Positions 40,499 through 53,111 are shown, counted from the stretch's first letter. The stretch: DNA of 64,000 bases from Dryomyza anilis (GCA_951804985.1 OX638135.1:12675735-12739734), one strand, 5' to 3'. Program-made: numbers and translations. The notes: generated from the sequence alone by a model not told the origin.

Positions 40499-42290
40499 TC
40501 CTGAGCATCTACAATTGTGTATTTCTTTCTTCTGTTCCCAGACTTGTCATTAGTTCTTGCTGTCGTGGGCAATACTGAATGCAGAAGTGTAGTAATCACG
40601 CAATCTTCAACGTCTGAAAATATAAAGTAAAAAATATAACTAATGCTTTTTCGAAAAAATAAAATAAATATATTAATAAAATGAATATACCTAAATTTGA
40701 ACTTTGCAATGCTTGCGTAAGCATTAATTTACTGGCGGTGTTGGACAGTTTTATATAGTAATACTTTTTCATCTTCTCCTTGAATGTGTTCCATTTTGAT
40801 TTTAATAAAAACTTTTTGTTTCGATGAAGTAAATTAAAATCAATATTAATCTGATAAAGTAAATATGTTAATTAACATACATTTATAATCTTAACTAAAT
40901 TATAATACCAATGAAGGTGCACGTGCGTCCTTAAATTTGGGCCACTCTTTCCAAAAGGTTACATTGCTCAAAGCTTTTAAATTTTGCTGACGTAACATAA
41001 AACTACGTTGCCACCTATCAGTAACGCGGTTCCAATCGTCACATTTCTAATTTGCAGTTCTAATTTAAAAGCTTCTTGATTTGTCACTACAAAATCTTCA
41101 ATTGCAGAGTTATTGCTGTCTGAATCGTATAAATCTTGTAAAGAAAGCGATTGAGAATCTTCTGAATTGTTTTTCTCAATTTTTCTTCTTTTTGCTTTTA
41201 TATTAATGTATTTTATGTAAAGTTTTCCTCCTGGTCGTCCTTTTGACTCCCTTGGTATGTAGTAATAGTCCTATATTTAAAAATACGTACGTAAATACGT
41301 AAATACGTATAGTTGTGTATATACATATATATTTGAATTTCTTTAAAAAATACCAGGACATGTTCTTCCGTGGGAAAAGTACATGAAATTTGTTTTAAAA
41401 TATCTTTGAATTCTGATGGTCGAAGAGAAACGTTGCGCTCAAAAATATGTTCCAGTATAATATTAATAAGCTTTCCACGATAAATTTCATTTAATTTTTG
41501 ATTAGTATTGTAGTATTCAATTAAATTTCGGCCACCATGTGAGTCATTCGAAACATTTAGTAGAGTCTTAAAAAATTTAAATTAAATTGTATTATTAAAT
41601 TAATTGTAAGCTTGTGTTTTGTTAAATTTGAATACCTTGGCATTAAATAGGAATACTTCATTGCTTTGTTGATAAGATAATTGTTCAGATGTTGATGCCT
41701 GAAAAATAAATTATTCAATTGTACAATTTTACACAATTCCTTCTTTTATTTATTTGCATTTTTTTCATAATTCTCAATTTTGATAATTTATTATGTTTTT
41801 TTCATTGAAAAAATTCATTCATGAGTAAAATTTAAAGATTTTATAACATTTAAAAATTCAAATTAAAGAAATGTCGTAATTTAAGACCATACATGCGCTA
41901 CACAATTTATATTTTTTGCAATAATTTGAATTTTCTTTAACTATAACTGGCAAATAAAATTTGTTACGTATATAATCAAGGCATTTATTAAAGCTCTATC
42001 TATTAAATATTTATCCATTATAGGAAATGAATAGAGCCAATTAGACAAAAATAAGTCCAATTTCGGATCCGCGCCACAAATGTAATCTGGATTTGTTTCA
42101 ATTTTTAATGCACCTTACCAATATATATATTAAATAATTTTCGGTCTGTATATATCATAAAACTGAATATCGTATTTAGAAAACAAATAAATATTAAAAA
42201 TTTACTTAAAATATAGAACAATTTACTTACAAAATTTTCAGTACAATCATCACAAAAAATGAAGCAACGTTATTGGTTCTGTTTTTAATT
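40499..42290 (-). pseudogene. Broken multi-exon gene of unknown function, copy G4
   Basis: Same exon content as G3: an exon 6 stub, exons 5 to 2 and the exon 1 donor (ACTTAC on + near 42,228). It shares with G3 the two-base gain in exon 4 (near 41,043) and the LINE junction. It keeps TTGTCACTAC at the exon 4 position where G3 has TTGGCACTAC. Frame lost, no stop-to-start continuity. Confidence 0.65.
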
Positions 42291-42395
42291 TAGATATTTA
42301 AAATTTATATTTCGATTATAGAAAACACAATCATCAACGAATCGTTGACGACAGATTGGGTATAAATACATATAAATGTTTTAGCAGTTTTTAAT

Positions 42396-43735
42396 ATCTT
42401 TTTTTTGGTATAATTTCAATTTTATTTATATATTTTATAAATGTTTATGGACTGGCTTTAAAATCATAAATCGACTGGATTTAGAGTATTTTGAAGTATG
42501 TGGACATCACATACGTTAATCTTTATATCTATTATTTAACGTTTTAATGCAAATTACAAATTTAAATTTTAGGCTGTTTTCACTATTTAAAATAAAAATT
42601 ATAGTCTTACAGAATTATTTTCAAAAAAAAACTGTAAACGCATTTTTTCTTAAATTGGTCAAGACTAATTATATAATACCAAAAAATGATAATATACTGA
42701 TAAATTTTAAAAATATTTAAATCTAAACTCAATAATTTTTTATGAAACAAGAAATTATTGTTTTTAAGAAAAATGTTATTAATATTGATAATTTTGACTA
42801 TGCTCTGGATAATCATAAATAATCTTCATGTTTGTAATTAGATGCAAAAAAAAATTAAACATTTGGCTAAAAAAGATGAAAAATTGTTAGAGTTTAAATA
42901 TTTTAAAAACGTATATTAGTGTTAATTAGTATAATAAATAAGTTTTGATAATTCAAAATAAATGACATTAAATGTTCTAGATAAACTACGAGCTACAAGT
43001 TCCCGGGCTCAACACCAGCGACTGTCAACATTTTTTCATAGAAAAACATTTTTCTATCCGACGATTCCTCTCGACAGACAACAAACCTCCGAGAGCTCAC
43101 ACCCAGATTCGGCATTAAATTGAAGGTCCCAGTACTATGAGTACAAATATAACATGCACACCTAGGTTCTTCAGAACTGTGTAGCACCAAACTAATATAA
43201 TTTTATTAACAGAAGGTAAAAGGGCTAAAACTTTATTTAAAGCGTTTCGTAATGGAAAAAAAATATGCAGCCATAATCAACTACAGTGTAATCATTAAAT
43301 TAATGTGAATAGTCGTGTTAAATTTTGGTGTCACCCGAGACAAAATTTTTGGCATTTTTCGGAAATATTTCGGGCATATTTCTGGCAAACGCACAGATAT
43401 CTAGAATATTTTGGGAAGTGTATAGCAGGTTGTAAATTTTTGTGGAATTTTTATGGCATTTTCACGCCATATTTGGGGAACGGGCAGAAAACAGACAGCT
43501 CTTGATACAAACTCCGCCTTTGTCTGTTTTAAATATGTCAAGAAAATGTTTCTGAACTGCTTCGACCCTGCCAAAAATTTTGTCTGGGGCAGTATTAGAT
43601 TTAAATCAAAAAAACGTGTGCGCAGGCACATTTTACTTTCTAAATGTCTTCCGTAAAGGAAGACATCACCAATGTTCTATTATTAATAACACTAGTTTGG
43701 AGCTACTGTCCTGAAGAATTTATGCCGGCTGAACT
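42396..43735. repeat. Segment H, copy 3, truncated
   Basis: Matches H1 and H2 up to ATGCCGGCTGAACT at about 43,735 and then diverges, marking the right edge of the tandem array. The SINE relic on + is at 42,990-43,207. Confidence 0.78.
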
Positions 43736-43753
43736 GCATACTTGCATACTTAC

Positions 43754-43817
43754 CTCGTAGCTCATCATAAATTTCTTCCATTTCAATTTTTTTTAATAAA
43801 TTCATTAACTCATCCAT
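43754..43817 (-). CDS. Possible first coding exon, unknown product
   Basis: On minus, an ATG at 43,817 opens a 64-nt frame starting MDELMNLLKK and rich in acidic and basic residues, ending exactly at a strong donor G|GTAAGT (acceptor-side base at 43,754). The sequence lies just outside segment H3 and is unique in the window. An N-terminal helix of this type could precede a protein like that of element G, whose start exon is missing in all copies; that link is a guess. No downstream exon was identified with certainty, so it may be chance. Confidence 0.3.
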
Positions 43818-43835
43818 TTTATTTTATACTTGCAG

Positions 43836-44370
43836 CTTATGTTGCATTTTATAACATCGTCTCAAGAATAATTAAGTGTTGCCAATATTAAAATAAAAAT
43901 ATAATTATGGCGAAATTAAAAATAAAGCTCTAAATACATTGTCAAACGGAGACATTTTTTAGTCATGTTATTTGCGCGTTGCGTGGAGTTGTGGAGCTGT
44001 TGAGCAATTTGCGCTTGAATTGCATGATACCCCCGAATATGCCATATTAACTTGCGAATGTTTTGAAATCAATCATTACTTTCAAATAGCAGGGTTTTGT
44101 TTTCAGTTTTTTGCTTTAAATATTGACTTAATCCTACAAAATAAGTAAAAGAAAGGATCCGCATATAGGAAACAAAAAGGGCATTTTTTAATTAATTATC
44201 CCGTTCTATGTCATCCAAAGTTCTATGTCATAGTAGACTTCAAGCCCGAGCGTCAAGGCAGCTGCAGGAAATCGATTCCAGCAGCCAAAATGTGGTAGAC
44301 GTGTTTTTTTTTGTAAGCTTGTATGTATAAATCTCTCGAATTCCATTTTGGAGCCTAATTAAGGTTGTTG
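43836..44370. other. Unassigned single-copy spacer
   Basis: Moderately AT-rich with some mixed sequence (GTTGCGTGGAGTTGTGGAGC near 43,979, GCGTCAAGGCAGCTGCAGG near 44,250). No open frame, repeat or RNA structure recognised. Confidence 0.35.
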
Positions 44371-44378
44371 GTATATAC

Positions 44379-46110
44379 CAGGCATGTCAAACTCATTTGG
44401 CATCACGGGCCGCATTGGCAACTTAAAAGATGAGGCGGGCCGCAATTGTGTAACATACAAAAAAAAATCGTTCGTTTTTTATATTTGGTTCTTCTGTTGT
44501 AAAATAAAATATAATGTTAAGATGATAACAATTTCCATTGATTCTCGTTATAAGCGCCGCAGGCGAAAATTTTGCAAAAAATGCTACGATTTTTGTCTGA
44601 TTGAAATATATCGAAAAAAATTTCGAATTTCTTTGATCCTGCCAAAAATTTTGTCAGGGATATATATACAATGGAGTATATTTCAAACACCAAAAACAAT
44701 TTTGTAAAACAGATCTAACAATCATCCAAAATTGTTGCAACTTTTTATGTCCGCAAAATCGTACGATATCTAATTAGCTCTTGTACCAATGTCGAAGGCC
44801 AAATCGTACTAAAACTACAAAAATAGTTCAAAGCAACATACGGGCGTTTTTTTTTTGTCGAAACTATAATAAAAATGATTCTGGATTGATATTGCATCAA
44901 ATAGTTCAAATATATAGAGATATATTTCAAAAACATTGCGATGTGGAAAATGTTTAAATATCCTAACATAAAATTTTACTCTACTAAAATTACGAAATTT
45001 TAAAAATTAGCAACGAGATCGAATTTTTGTTATCCAAGTTAGTTCGAGAAAACTTCGAGGCAAAAATAACATGGCAGACTTCTTACCAAACATATTGAAA
45101 AAGTTTTTTTTTGATATGTATATAAATTTGAATTATATAAATTTGAAAAGGGTTCCTTTTTATGCACAACTAATTTAAATTGCAAGGAAAATCCATTGAT
45201 TAGAGATGTACCGATTTAAGAGTTATAACAAAGTTTATTTTATTATCCTTAAAATGAGGTTTGCAGCATTCTACAGTCAAGAGTTTTTTTCTACAACCAC
45301 AAAAAGTGATTATTGATTAATTTTTTCAAACTTTGGACCACTGTATCTCTGGGGGAAGGTGAGTCTGGAACTCTGATAGATTTGGTGTGGAATGTCTCTA
45401 AACAAAAAGTTTTACTTATTAAAAAAAATGTTAAAATGAATACTCTTGTCTACAAATTTTTATTCTTGTTTTATTTTGATTGCGCCTTTATTTGATACTG
45501 GAGCTAATTCCGAATATGGTTTTGTTAAATAGGGTCTAGTTTTTAAGATTTTTAAGTTTTAATTATTTTTCTGTCCTTTTATTTTTAATAGTGGAACCAA
45601 AAACAATAATGTATTTATCATTTCGTTGTTAGACGTACAAAACTATGCGCTACTATATATTTTTTATAAATGCCGGTGAAATATAACCAAGGGAAATCCA
45701 AAACTTTACATTAAATTTAAAATTTTATGAATAAAAAACAATATTACTTGATGAAAAAAACATAAACATTATTGTTATGCCATTTGTTCAACGCCATGTA
45801 TAATATTTAAAATGAAAATTATGAAAATAAATTAAGACTCGAGTCTTCGAGTCTCAATTTCTCATTATTAAATATTGGACAATATAAAAATATTGATTTT
45901 TTTAAATAAATTAATAAATTTTTAACCAAGAATAAATGGTAATCTTGATAATGCCTCCGTTATTTAATATAATAATCATTTTAACTCCTGAAAATAAAAT
46001 AAGTATTTTTAAAAATTTTCAATTCTTAAAAATATATTTTTCCAATATTATTTAAAAAGTCTTCGCGGGCCGCACAGATATGTTGGCGGGCCGCGTGTTT
46101 GACATGCCTG
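44379..46110. mobile_element. hAT-like element CAGGCATGTCAAAC family, copy 2, perfect TSD
   Basis: Ends CAGGCATGTCAAACTCATTT and TTTGACATGCCTG are flanked by GTATATAC at 44,371-44,378 and 46,111-46,118, an exact 8-bp duplication. The 1,732-bp interior has no intact transposase. Short stretches such as GATCCTGCCAAAAATTTTGTC and GGACCACTGTATCTCTGG appear in other repeats. Best preserved member of the family in the window. Confidence 0.88.
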
Positions 46111-46118
46111 GTATATAC

Positions 46119-46400
46119 CAATATCATTTCATAATTGGTTATTTTCATAAAATATACGTAAATATTGTTATAAATGTTGTAATAATAATTCCTTTTTTTA
46201 TATATGAATTTTAATGCGCACGTAATAAAATTAAATACTTATTATTTAATTTGAAATTAAATACGCACGTAATATTTTTTTGTATGGAATATTACGTTTT
46301 TTATTACAAAAGTATTTAAATGACATTTCAATAAAATTTATTTAATTTTATTACGTCACTTTTTTCTTAGTGTAGGAACTCTAGGAACAAGCCTTTAAAA
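46119..46400. repeat. GTAATAA-rich repeat fragment
   Basis: 46,190-46,375 has GCGCACGTAATAAAATTAAAT, its inverted partner TTTAATTTTATTACGTCAC and the edge TTTTTTCTTAGTGTA. This resembles the G-edge arrays (ends GTGAGGGAAAAAAG) but is a separate, smaller unit lying between two hAT copies. Confidence 0.5.
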
Positions 46401-47112
46401 CAGGCATGTCAAACTCATTTGGCATCACGGGCCGCATTGCCAATTCAAAAGATGAGGCGGGCATTTGTGTACCATAAGAAAAACACTTCATCATTTTTTA
46501 GATTTGGCAAAAAAATACAATGTTAAGATTATCAAATTTTTCATTAATCTTCGTTAAAAGCGCCGCAGTCGACATTTTTTTTACAAAAAATGGTGCGATT
46601 TTTGTTTGTTTGAAATATATCGAAAAAATGTCCAAAAATTTTGTCTGAGGTATTTACAATGGATATTTCAGTCACTCGGAATATTTTATAAAACAGACAC
46701 CTGAAAATCATTCAAAATTGTTGCAACTTTTTATGTCGGCATTCGTATGAAATCGAATTAGAACTCGTACCAATATCGAAGGCCAAATCATACTAAAACT
46801 GCAAAAATAGTTCAAAGCGACATATCGCAGTTTTTTTTCGAAACGATAATAAAAACTATTTTGGATTACTATTGCATCAAATAGTTCAAATATATCGAAA
46901 TTTATTGGAAAAATTTGCCATATCGATGTGGAAAAATGTTTAAATATCCTAAATTAAAATTTTACTCCACGAAAATTACGAAATTTTAAAAATTAGCAAA
47001 AACATTGGATTTTCGTTATCCAAGTTAGTTCGAGAAAACTGAGAGGCATAAATCACATGGCAGACTATTTACCAAATTTTTTAGATTTTCGCTACAACCA
47101 ATACTTAAACAT

Positions 47113-47863
47113 CCTTGCAGTGAAATTATATTAGTAACCATGTTTCTAGATTAGTAACTAGTTAAAATTAAAGCAGAGAAAAACAGTTAAAATAATTGTT
47201 TCGTAAAGGAACGTGTCAAAATTGTCAAAAACAAAATAAATTTTGAAATACAAATTATATTTCATTTCTTTATTTTGTAGGAAACATCTTTCTTTTTAAT
47301 TTTGTGGTAAGTTCCATCGTGTGATTTGTTTTTTTTTCTTTCCGCCATAAGCTTATAAAATTTAACAAATATTCTATTTGAAAGGCATTTGTTAAATATT
47401 TGAAAGGGTCTTACTACCGTGCCTTGATAAAAAGCCGCACCAGTCTCTCTTCCCACGCATACCACAATCAAGTCTCATTTCAAAACATTTCTTGACTGGA
47501 GCAGTTTTATCCATGACCTAGACAGAAAAACTGTTAGATCTTGATACGCTTGACTATATCAATTGTCGTCGAACACCTTACAGCTCTAGTGTTCCAATTG
47601 GTAAATAGTAACCAGTTTAAAGTAGATTAAAAGAACTAGTTTATAAACTGACTGTAAAAAATTAGTCTATAGACTGGTTAAAAGAAACTAGTTAAAAAAC
47701 TACTTAAATGTAATCCAAGAGGGGACAATTGACACATCGTAGGACATGATCATTGAAAAAATTACAGTTCATTGTATGAAAATGGGGTCGAATTTGGGCT
47801 AGTTGAGTGTCTACGGAGAACTAGACCGATACTAGTATTCAATTAGTCCTTTACACTGCAGGG
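47113..47863. mobile_element. MITE-like insertion inside hAT copy 3
   Basis: The left end CCTTGCAGTGAAATTATATT and the reverse complement of the right end CCCTGCAGTGTAAAGGACTA share CC(C/T)TGCAGTG. Copy 2 of the host hAT gives the pre-insertion sequence AACATATTGAAAAAG, against AACAT and ATATTGAAAAAG at the junctions, consistent with an AT duplication. Repeated ACTAGTT words occur inside. It contains an RTE relic, so it is either composite or itself a target. Confidence 0.6.
47395..47600 (-). pseudogene. Decayed RTE-like LINE 3' fragment
   Basis: On minus it preserves, in order, CATGGATAAAACTGCTCCAG, AGATCTAACAG, TGATATAGTCAAGCG and TGTTCGACGAC, parallel to the C-terminal coding part of the LINE at 30,814-31,110 (GGCTGGAGTGTTTTC, CTATGTCAATGTCGTCGAATAAC on +). 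A stretch of GC-rich sequence present in the LINE is deleted and many substitutions break the frame. An old insertion of the same or a related family. Confidence 0.65.
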
Positions 47864-48390
47864 ATATTGAAAAAGTTTGTTTTTTAAAATACCGTATATA
47901 AATTTGATATTTGAATAAATTTGAAAAGGTTTCCTTTTTATGAACATTTATTTTAAATTGCAAGGACAATGACCATTGATTGGATGTTCAGATTTAGGAG
48001 TTATGACGATGTTTGTTTTATTATCTTTAAAACGAGATTTGCAGCATTCTACGGCCAAGAGTTATTTTCTACAAGCACAAAAAGTGATTATTGATTAATT
48101 TTTTAAAAATTTGGACCACTGTATTTCTGGAGAAGGTGAGTCCCTAATACAAGAAGTTTTACTTACTAAAAAAAAATGTTAAAATAATTCAAATTCCAGT
48201 TTGTGCAAAGCACGACTCTTGGTTAAAATCTTGTCGATATTGTTTTGATAAGTCAAAATTTTTGTTTCTTGTTTTATTCTGATTGCGCCTTTATTTGATA
48301 CTGAATTTTATTTCCTTTTATCTTTAATAGTCGAAACAAAAACAATAATGTAATTTTCTTTTCGGTGTTAAACGTACAAAACTATATATA

Positions 48391-48614
48391 TATATATAAA
48401 CTATATATATATATTTACATTCAATTCTTAGAATAATAGATACCAAAAATATCCATTTTGCAACGGTATTGTCCTAGATAACAGCTTTCGAAGTTACCTC
48501 TATAATAAAAAAGTAGTGATTTTTGGAAGCATCATAATTTTGTGAAATTTACGAATTTCGAAAAAAAAATCAACTTATATTTTTTTATCTATTCAAAGAT
48601 GTAAACTTAATTTC

Positions 48615-48620
<6 letters not shown>
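48391..48620. other. Spacer, no gene seen
   Basis: Partly matches 17,600-17,635 (CAACTTATATTTTTTT). No open frame of interest. Confidence 0.35.

Positions 48621-48691
<71 letters not shown>
48621..48691. repeat. (TA)n microsatellite
   Basis: About 35 TA units followed by TTACGTACGTAATAAAATTTG, a fragment of the G-edge type. Confidence 0.95.
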
Positions 48692-48694
<3 letters not shown>

Positions 48695-48831
48695 TATTCA
48701 AATTTATTACGTACGTAATAAAATTTGAAGTAAATACTTTTTATCACTTTTTATTAATGTTATAAAATTTTAGTTTAATCACAACATCATAAATACGTAA
48801 ATTGGTATTTTAAAATCTATTTATTTATTTA

Positions 48832-48845
<14 letters not shown>

Positions 48846-48862
<17 letters not shown>

Positions 48863-50967
48863 ATAGTTTTCTTTTAAAAATAAATATAATCTTTCATTGC
48901 GACGCACTTTAATGTACAATTTTATGCTTAAACTATTAAGTTTTTCCACTAAAAAAAACGTTCATAACTTTCACATAATTTGTTCACCACTATGGTTCAT
49001 AACACAGTGCAGCAAAAGTCCACTTTTTTTTTGGTCCCATAGATTTGACAATTTTTTTATAGTCCTTGAGAAACCTGAAGAAATTTCACCTAAAAAACTT
49101 ATACCCTATCACGTCAGGTTTACGAGATTTTATTAAAAATTTCGAAAAAAGTAGAATAAAATAATAATTTTATCTGTTCCTAATCTTCTTTATCCTATTA
49201 ATATAATAAATCTGTTTGTTCGTTTGTACGTTTGTTCCGCTTCTCCGTCTAAACGGCTGATCCGATTTCCTTGAAATTTTTACCACAGATGCGGTATGGT
49301 CTGGAAGGAATGATAGGCTATATATGGGCGGGATTGGACAAAGAGGCGTGGCACCTCCCATACAACCTAAACTTTCAATACGATATAACTCGACACTTTC
49401 ACCAGCTACGAACATGAAACAAAAAACTCATATACAAAAAAAAATTAAAAACAAAAAAGCAAAAGCACAAAACAAAACAAAAGCAAAAATACAAAAACAA
49501 AAGCAATCACGTTTGTTCCGCTTCTCCGTCTAAACGGCTGATCCGATTGTCTTGAAATTTTTACCACAGATGCGGTATGGTCTGGAAGGAATGATAGGCT
49601 ATATATGGGCGGGATTGGACAAAGAGGCGTGGCACCTCCCATGCAAACTAAACACGATATAACTCGGCACTTTCACCAGCTACGAACATGAAACAAAAAA
49701 CTCAAACACAAAAAAAAATTTAAAAACAAAAAAGCAAAAGCACAACACAAAACAAAAGCAAAAATACAAAAACAAAACCAATCACATAAAACCACAATCC
49801 AAACTAAATGAAAAACAAAAAAAGGCAAGAAAAAAAAAACAAACTCACCACACTAAAACTAACCAAACTAAAACTCACCACACTAAAACTAACCAAACAA
49901 AACTCACCACACTAAAATTCACCCTTAAATTAAGCACACTAAAACCCTCCACACTATAATTCACCACACTAAAACTCACCACACTAAAATTCACCACACT
50001 AAAACTCACCACACTAAAACTCACCACACTAAAACTCACCAAACAAAAACTCACCACACTTAAACTCACCACACTAAAACTCACCACACTAAAACTCACC
50101 ACAATTAAACTCACCACACAAAAATTCAACACACTAAAACTCACCACACCAAAACTCACCACACTAAAACTCACCACAATTAAACTCACCACACAAAAAT
50201 TCAACACACTAAAACTCACCACACCAAAACTCACCACACTAAAACTCACCACATTAAAACTCACCACACTAAAACTCACCACACAAAAACTCACCACACT
50301 AAAACTCACCACACAAAAATTCAACACACTAAAATTCACCACACTAAAACCCACCACACTAAAATTTCACCACACTAAAACTCACCACACTAAAACTCAC
50401 CACACTAAAACTCACCAAACAAAAACTCACCACACTTAAACTCACCACACTAAAACTCACCACACTAAAACTCACCACACCAAAACTCACCACACTAAAA
50501 CTTACCACATTAAAACTCACCACATTAAAACTCACCACACTAAAACTCACCACACTTCAACTCACTACACTAAAACTCACCACACTTAAACTCACCACAC
50601 AAAAATTCAACACACTAAAATTCACCACACTAAAACCCACCACACTAAAATTTCACCACACTAAAACTCACCACACAAAAACTCACTACGCTCTAATGTT
50701 GTCACACTAAAACTCACCGCACTAAAATTCAAAACACTAATACTCACCACACTTAAACTCACCATACCAAAACTCACCACACTTAAACTCACCATACCAA
50801 AACGCACCACACTAAAACTTACCACACTAAAACTCACCACACTAAAACTCACCACACTAAAACTCACTACACTCAAATATCGCCACACTAAAATTCACCA
50901 CACTTAAACCCACCACACTAAAACATCACCACACTAAAACTCACCACACTCAAATTCACCACACTAA
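48846..50967 (+). repeat. Left arm of a giant inverted repeat
   Basis: This arm contains a (TAAA)n tract, about 300 bp of single-copy flank (frame 48,897-49,136) and the first 1.77 kb of Helitron A. Coordinates pair with 53,112-55,239 by a constant sum of 104,086 in the flank and 104,077 in the minisatellite, so there are only a few bases of net indel in 2.1 kb. The 160-residue open frame at 49,875-50,357 has an identical translation at 53,720-54,202. Divergence visible by eye is limited to scattered substitutions. Confidence 0.9.
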
Positions 50968-51997
50968 AACTCACCACACTCAAATGTCGCCACACTAAAA
51001 CTCACCACACAAAAATTCAACACACTAAAATTCACCACACTTAAACTCACCACACTAAAATTTCACTACACTAAAACTCACCACACTAAAACTCACTACA
51101 CTAAAATTTCACCACATTAAAATTCACCACTTTTAAACTCACCACATTAAAACTCACTACACCCAAATTTCGATACACTAAAACTCACCACACTAAAACT
51201 CACCGCACTAAAATTCACCACACTAAAACCCACCACACTATAATTAACCACACTAAAACTCACCACCCTAAAATTCACTACACTAAAACTCACCACAATA
51301 AAATTCATCACATTAAAATTCATCACACTAAAACTCACCACAATAAAATTCACCACACTAAAACTCGCTACACTAAAACACGCCACACTAAAACACGCCA
51401 CATTAAAATTCACCTCACTAAAACCCACCACACTATAATTGACCACACTAAAACTCACCACACTTAAAAACACCACACTTAAACTCACCACACTCAAATT
51501 CATCACACTAAAACTCACCACACTAAAACTCACCACACCAAAACTAACCACAATTAAACTCACCACTCCAAAATTCACCACATCTAAACTCACCACACCG
51601 AAACTTACTACATTAAAACCCACCACACTAAAACTTCTACTGTGAAAAACTCTACGGGGAAGAATTCTACGGGAAGGAATTCTACCGGGAACAATTCTAC
51701 CGGGATGAATTCTACGTTGAGAATTCTACGCGAAAGCGTTCTATGTGGATTTTACGGGAAGATTTCTACTGGGAATAATTCTGCGGAGAAGCGCAGTCTG
51801 AGAAAAAATTGTCTTTGAGAAAAGTTGTTTTGGCGGAGAATTATTTGGTTACCACATTTATAAAACCAATAAAAAAATTTCAACAGCTAAGCATGGGCCC
51901 CTCATATAAATAATAAAATGTTTTTTATATTAATAAAATCGCTCCATATCTTTGAATTCAGAACATCTTGGCACGAGTCGTGCACGGGTCCAGCTAG
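49193..51997 (+). mobile_element. Non-autonomous Helitron A, complete, minisatellite-filled
   Basis: The 5' end TCCTATTAATATAATAAATC is preceded by A. The 3' end is GGCACGAGTCGTGC (perfect stem) then ACGGGTCCAGCTAG, followed by T. These are Helitron hallmarks: TC start, subterminal hairpin, CTAG end, A/T target. The ~280-bp 5' module (CCGCTTCTCCGTCTAAACGG, GGCGTGGCACCTCCCAT) is tandemly duplicated at about 49,228 and 49,508. Then come 1.8 kb of 15-bp repeats and an interrupted GGGAAGAATTCTAC repeat at 51,645-51,790. No Rep/helicase. Confidence 0.88.
49850..51640. repeat. 15-bp minisatellite CTCACCACACTAAAA
   Basis: Roughly 119 units with point variants. Because 15 is a multiple of three, frames stay open on both strands and yield (VVSFS)n- or (TTLKL)n-type open frames up to 160 codons; these are not genes. 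The same unit occurs in the inverted Helitron (53,112-54,240) and in the 582-bp Helitron at 58,105. Confidence 0.95.
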
Positions 51998-52051
51998 TAT
52001 GAAATTAATAGATTTTAAAATACCAATTTACGTATTTATGATGTTGTGATT
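51998..52051. repeat. Inverted copy of the 48,777-48,822 segment
   Basis: AATAGATTTTAAAATACCAA and TTTACGTATTTATGATGTTG at 52,008-52,047 are the reverse complement of 48,777-48,822. It separates the CTAG end of Helitron A from the GATATA array. Confidence 0.85.
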
Positions 52052-53111
52052 AAAGATATAGATATAGATATAGATATAGATATAGATATAGATATAGATA
52101 TAGATATAGATATAGATATAGATATAGATATAGATATAGATATAGATATAGATATAGATATAGATATAGATATAGATATAGATATAGATATAGATATAGA
52201 TATAGATATAGATATAGATATAGATATAGATATAGATATAGATATAGATATAGATATAGATATAGATATAGATATAGATATAGATATAGATATAGATATA
52301 GATATAGATATAGATATAGATATAGATATAGATATAGATATTGATATTGATATTGATATAGATATAGATATAGATATAGATATAGATATAGATATAGATA
52401 TAGATATAGATATAGATATAGATATAGATATAGATATAGATATAGATATAGATATAGATATAGATATAGATATAGATATAGATATAGATATAGATATAGA
52501 TATAGATATAGATATAGATATAGATATAGATATAGATATAGATATAGATATAGATATAGATATAGATATAGATATAGATATAGATATAGATATAGATATA
52601 GATATAGATATAGATATAGATATAGATATAGATATAGATATAGATATAGATATAGATGTAGATAGAGATAGAGATATAGATATAGATATAGATATAGGTA
52701 TAGGTATAGATATAGATATAGATATAGATATAGATATAGATATAGATATAGATATAGATATAGATATAGATATAGATATAGATATAGATATAGATATAGA
52801 TATAGATATAGATATAGATATAGATATAGATATAGATATAGATATAGATATAGATATAGATATAGATATAGATATAGATATAGATATAGATATAGATATA
52901 GATATAGATATAGATATAGATATAGATATAGATATAGATATAGATATAGATGTAGATAGAGATATAGATATAGATATAGATATAGATATAGATATAGGTA
53001 TAGATATAGATATAGATATAGATATAGATATAGATATAGATATAGATATAGATATAGATATAGACATAGATATAGATATAGATATAGATATAGATATAGA
53101 TATATAGATAT
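52052..53111. repeat. (GATATA)n hexanucleotide array, ~1.06 kb
   Basis: About 176 hexamers, pure over long stretches, with variant clusters GATATT (52,338), GATGTAGATAGA (52,655 and 52,950), GGTATA (52,695 and 52,994) and GACATA. The variant cluster order GATGTAGATAGA..GGTATA occurs twice, about 295 bp apart, suggesting a higher-order duplication. Asp-Ile and Ile-Ser frames across it are artefacts. Confidence 0.97.

Larger units (their letters stand above)
46401..48390. mobile_element. hAT-like element CAGGCATGTCAAAC family, copy 3, right end lost
   Basis: The left end CAGGCATGTCAAACTCATTT starts at 46,401 and the body tracks copy 2 to CATGGCAGACTATTTACCAAA (47,076). After a nested insertion it resumes at ATATTGAAAAAG (47,864) and continues to AAACAATAATGTAATTTTC and ACGTACAAAACTATATA (48,385), where a TA run begins. 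The right TIR is absent, so no TSD can be scored. Confidence 0.75.

Noticed and set aside
52036..53107. 343- and 353-codon open frames on both strands (Ile-Ser and Asp-Ile repeats)
   Set aside because: They are translations of the (GATATA)n array; open on both strands because the unit is six bases.
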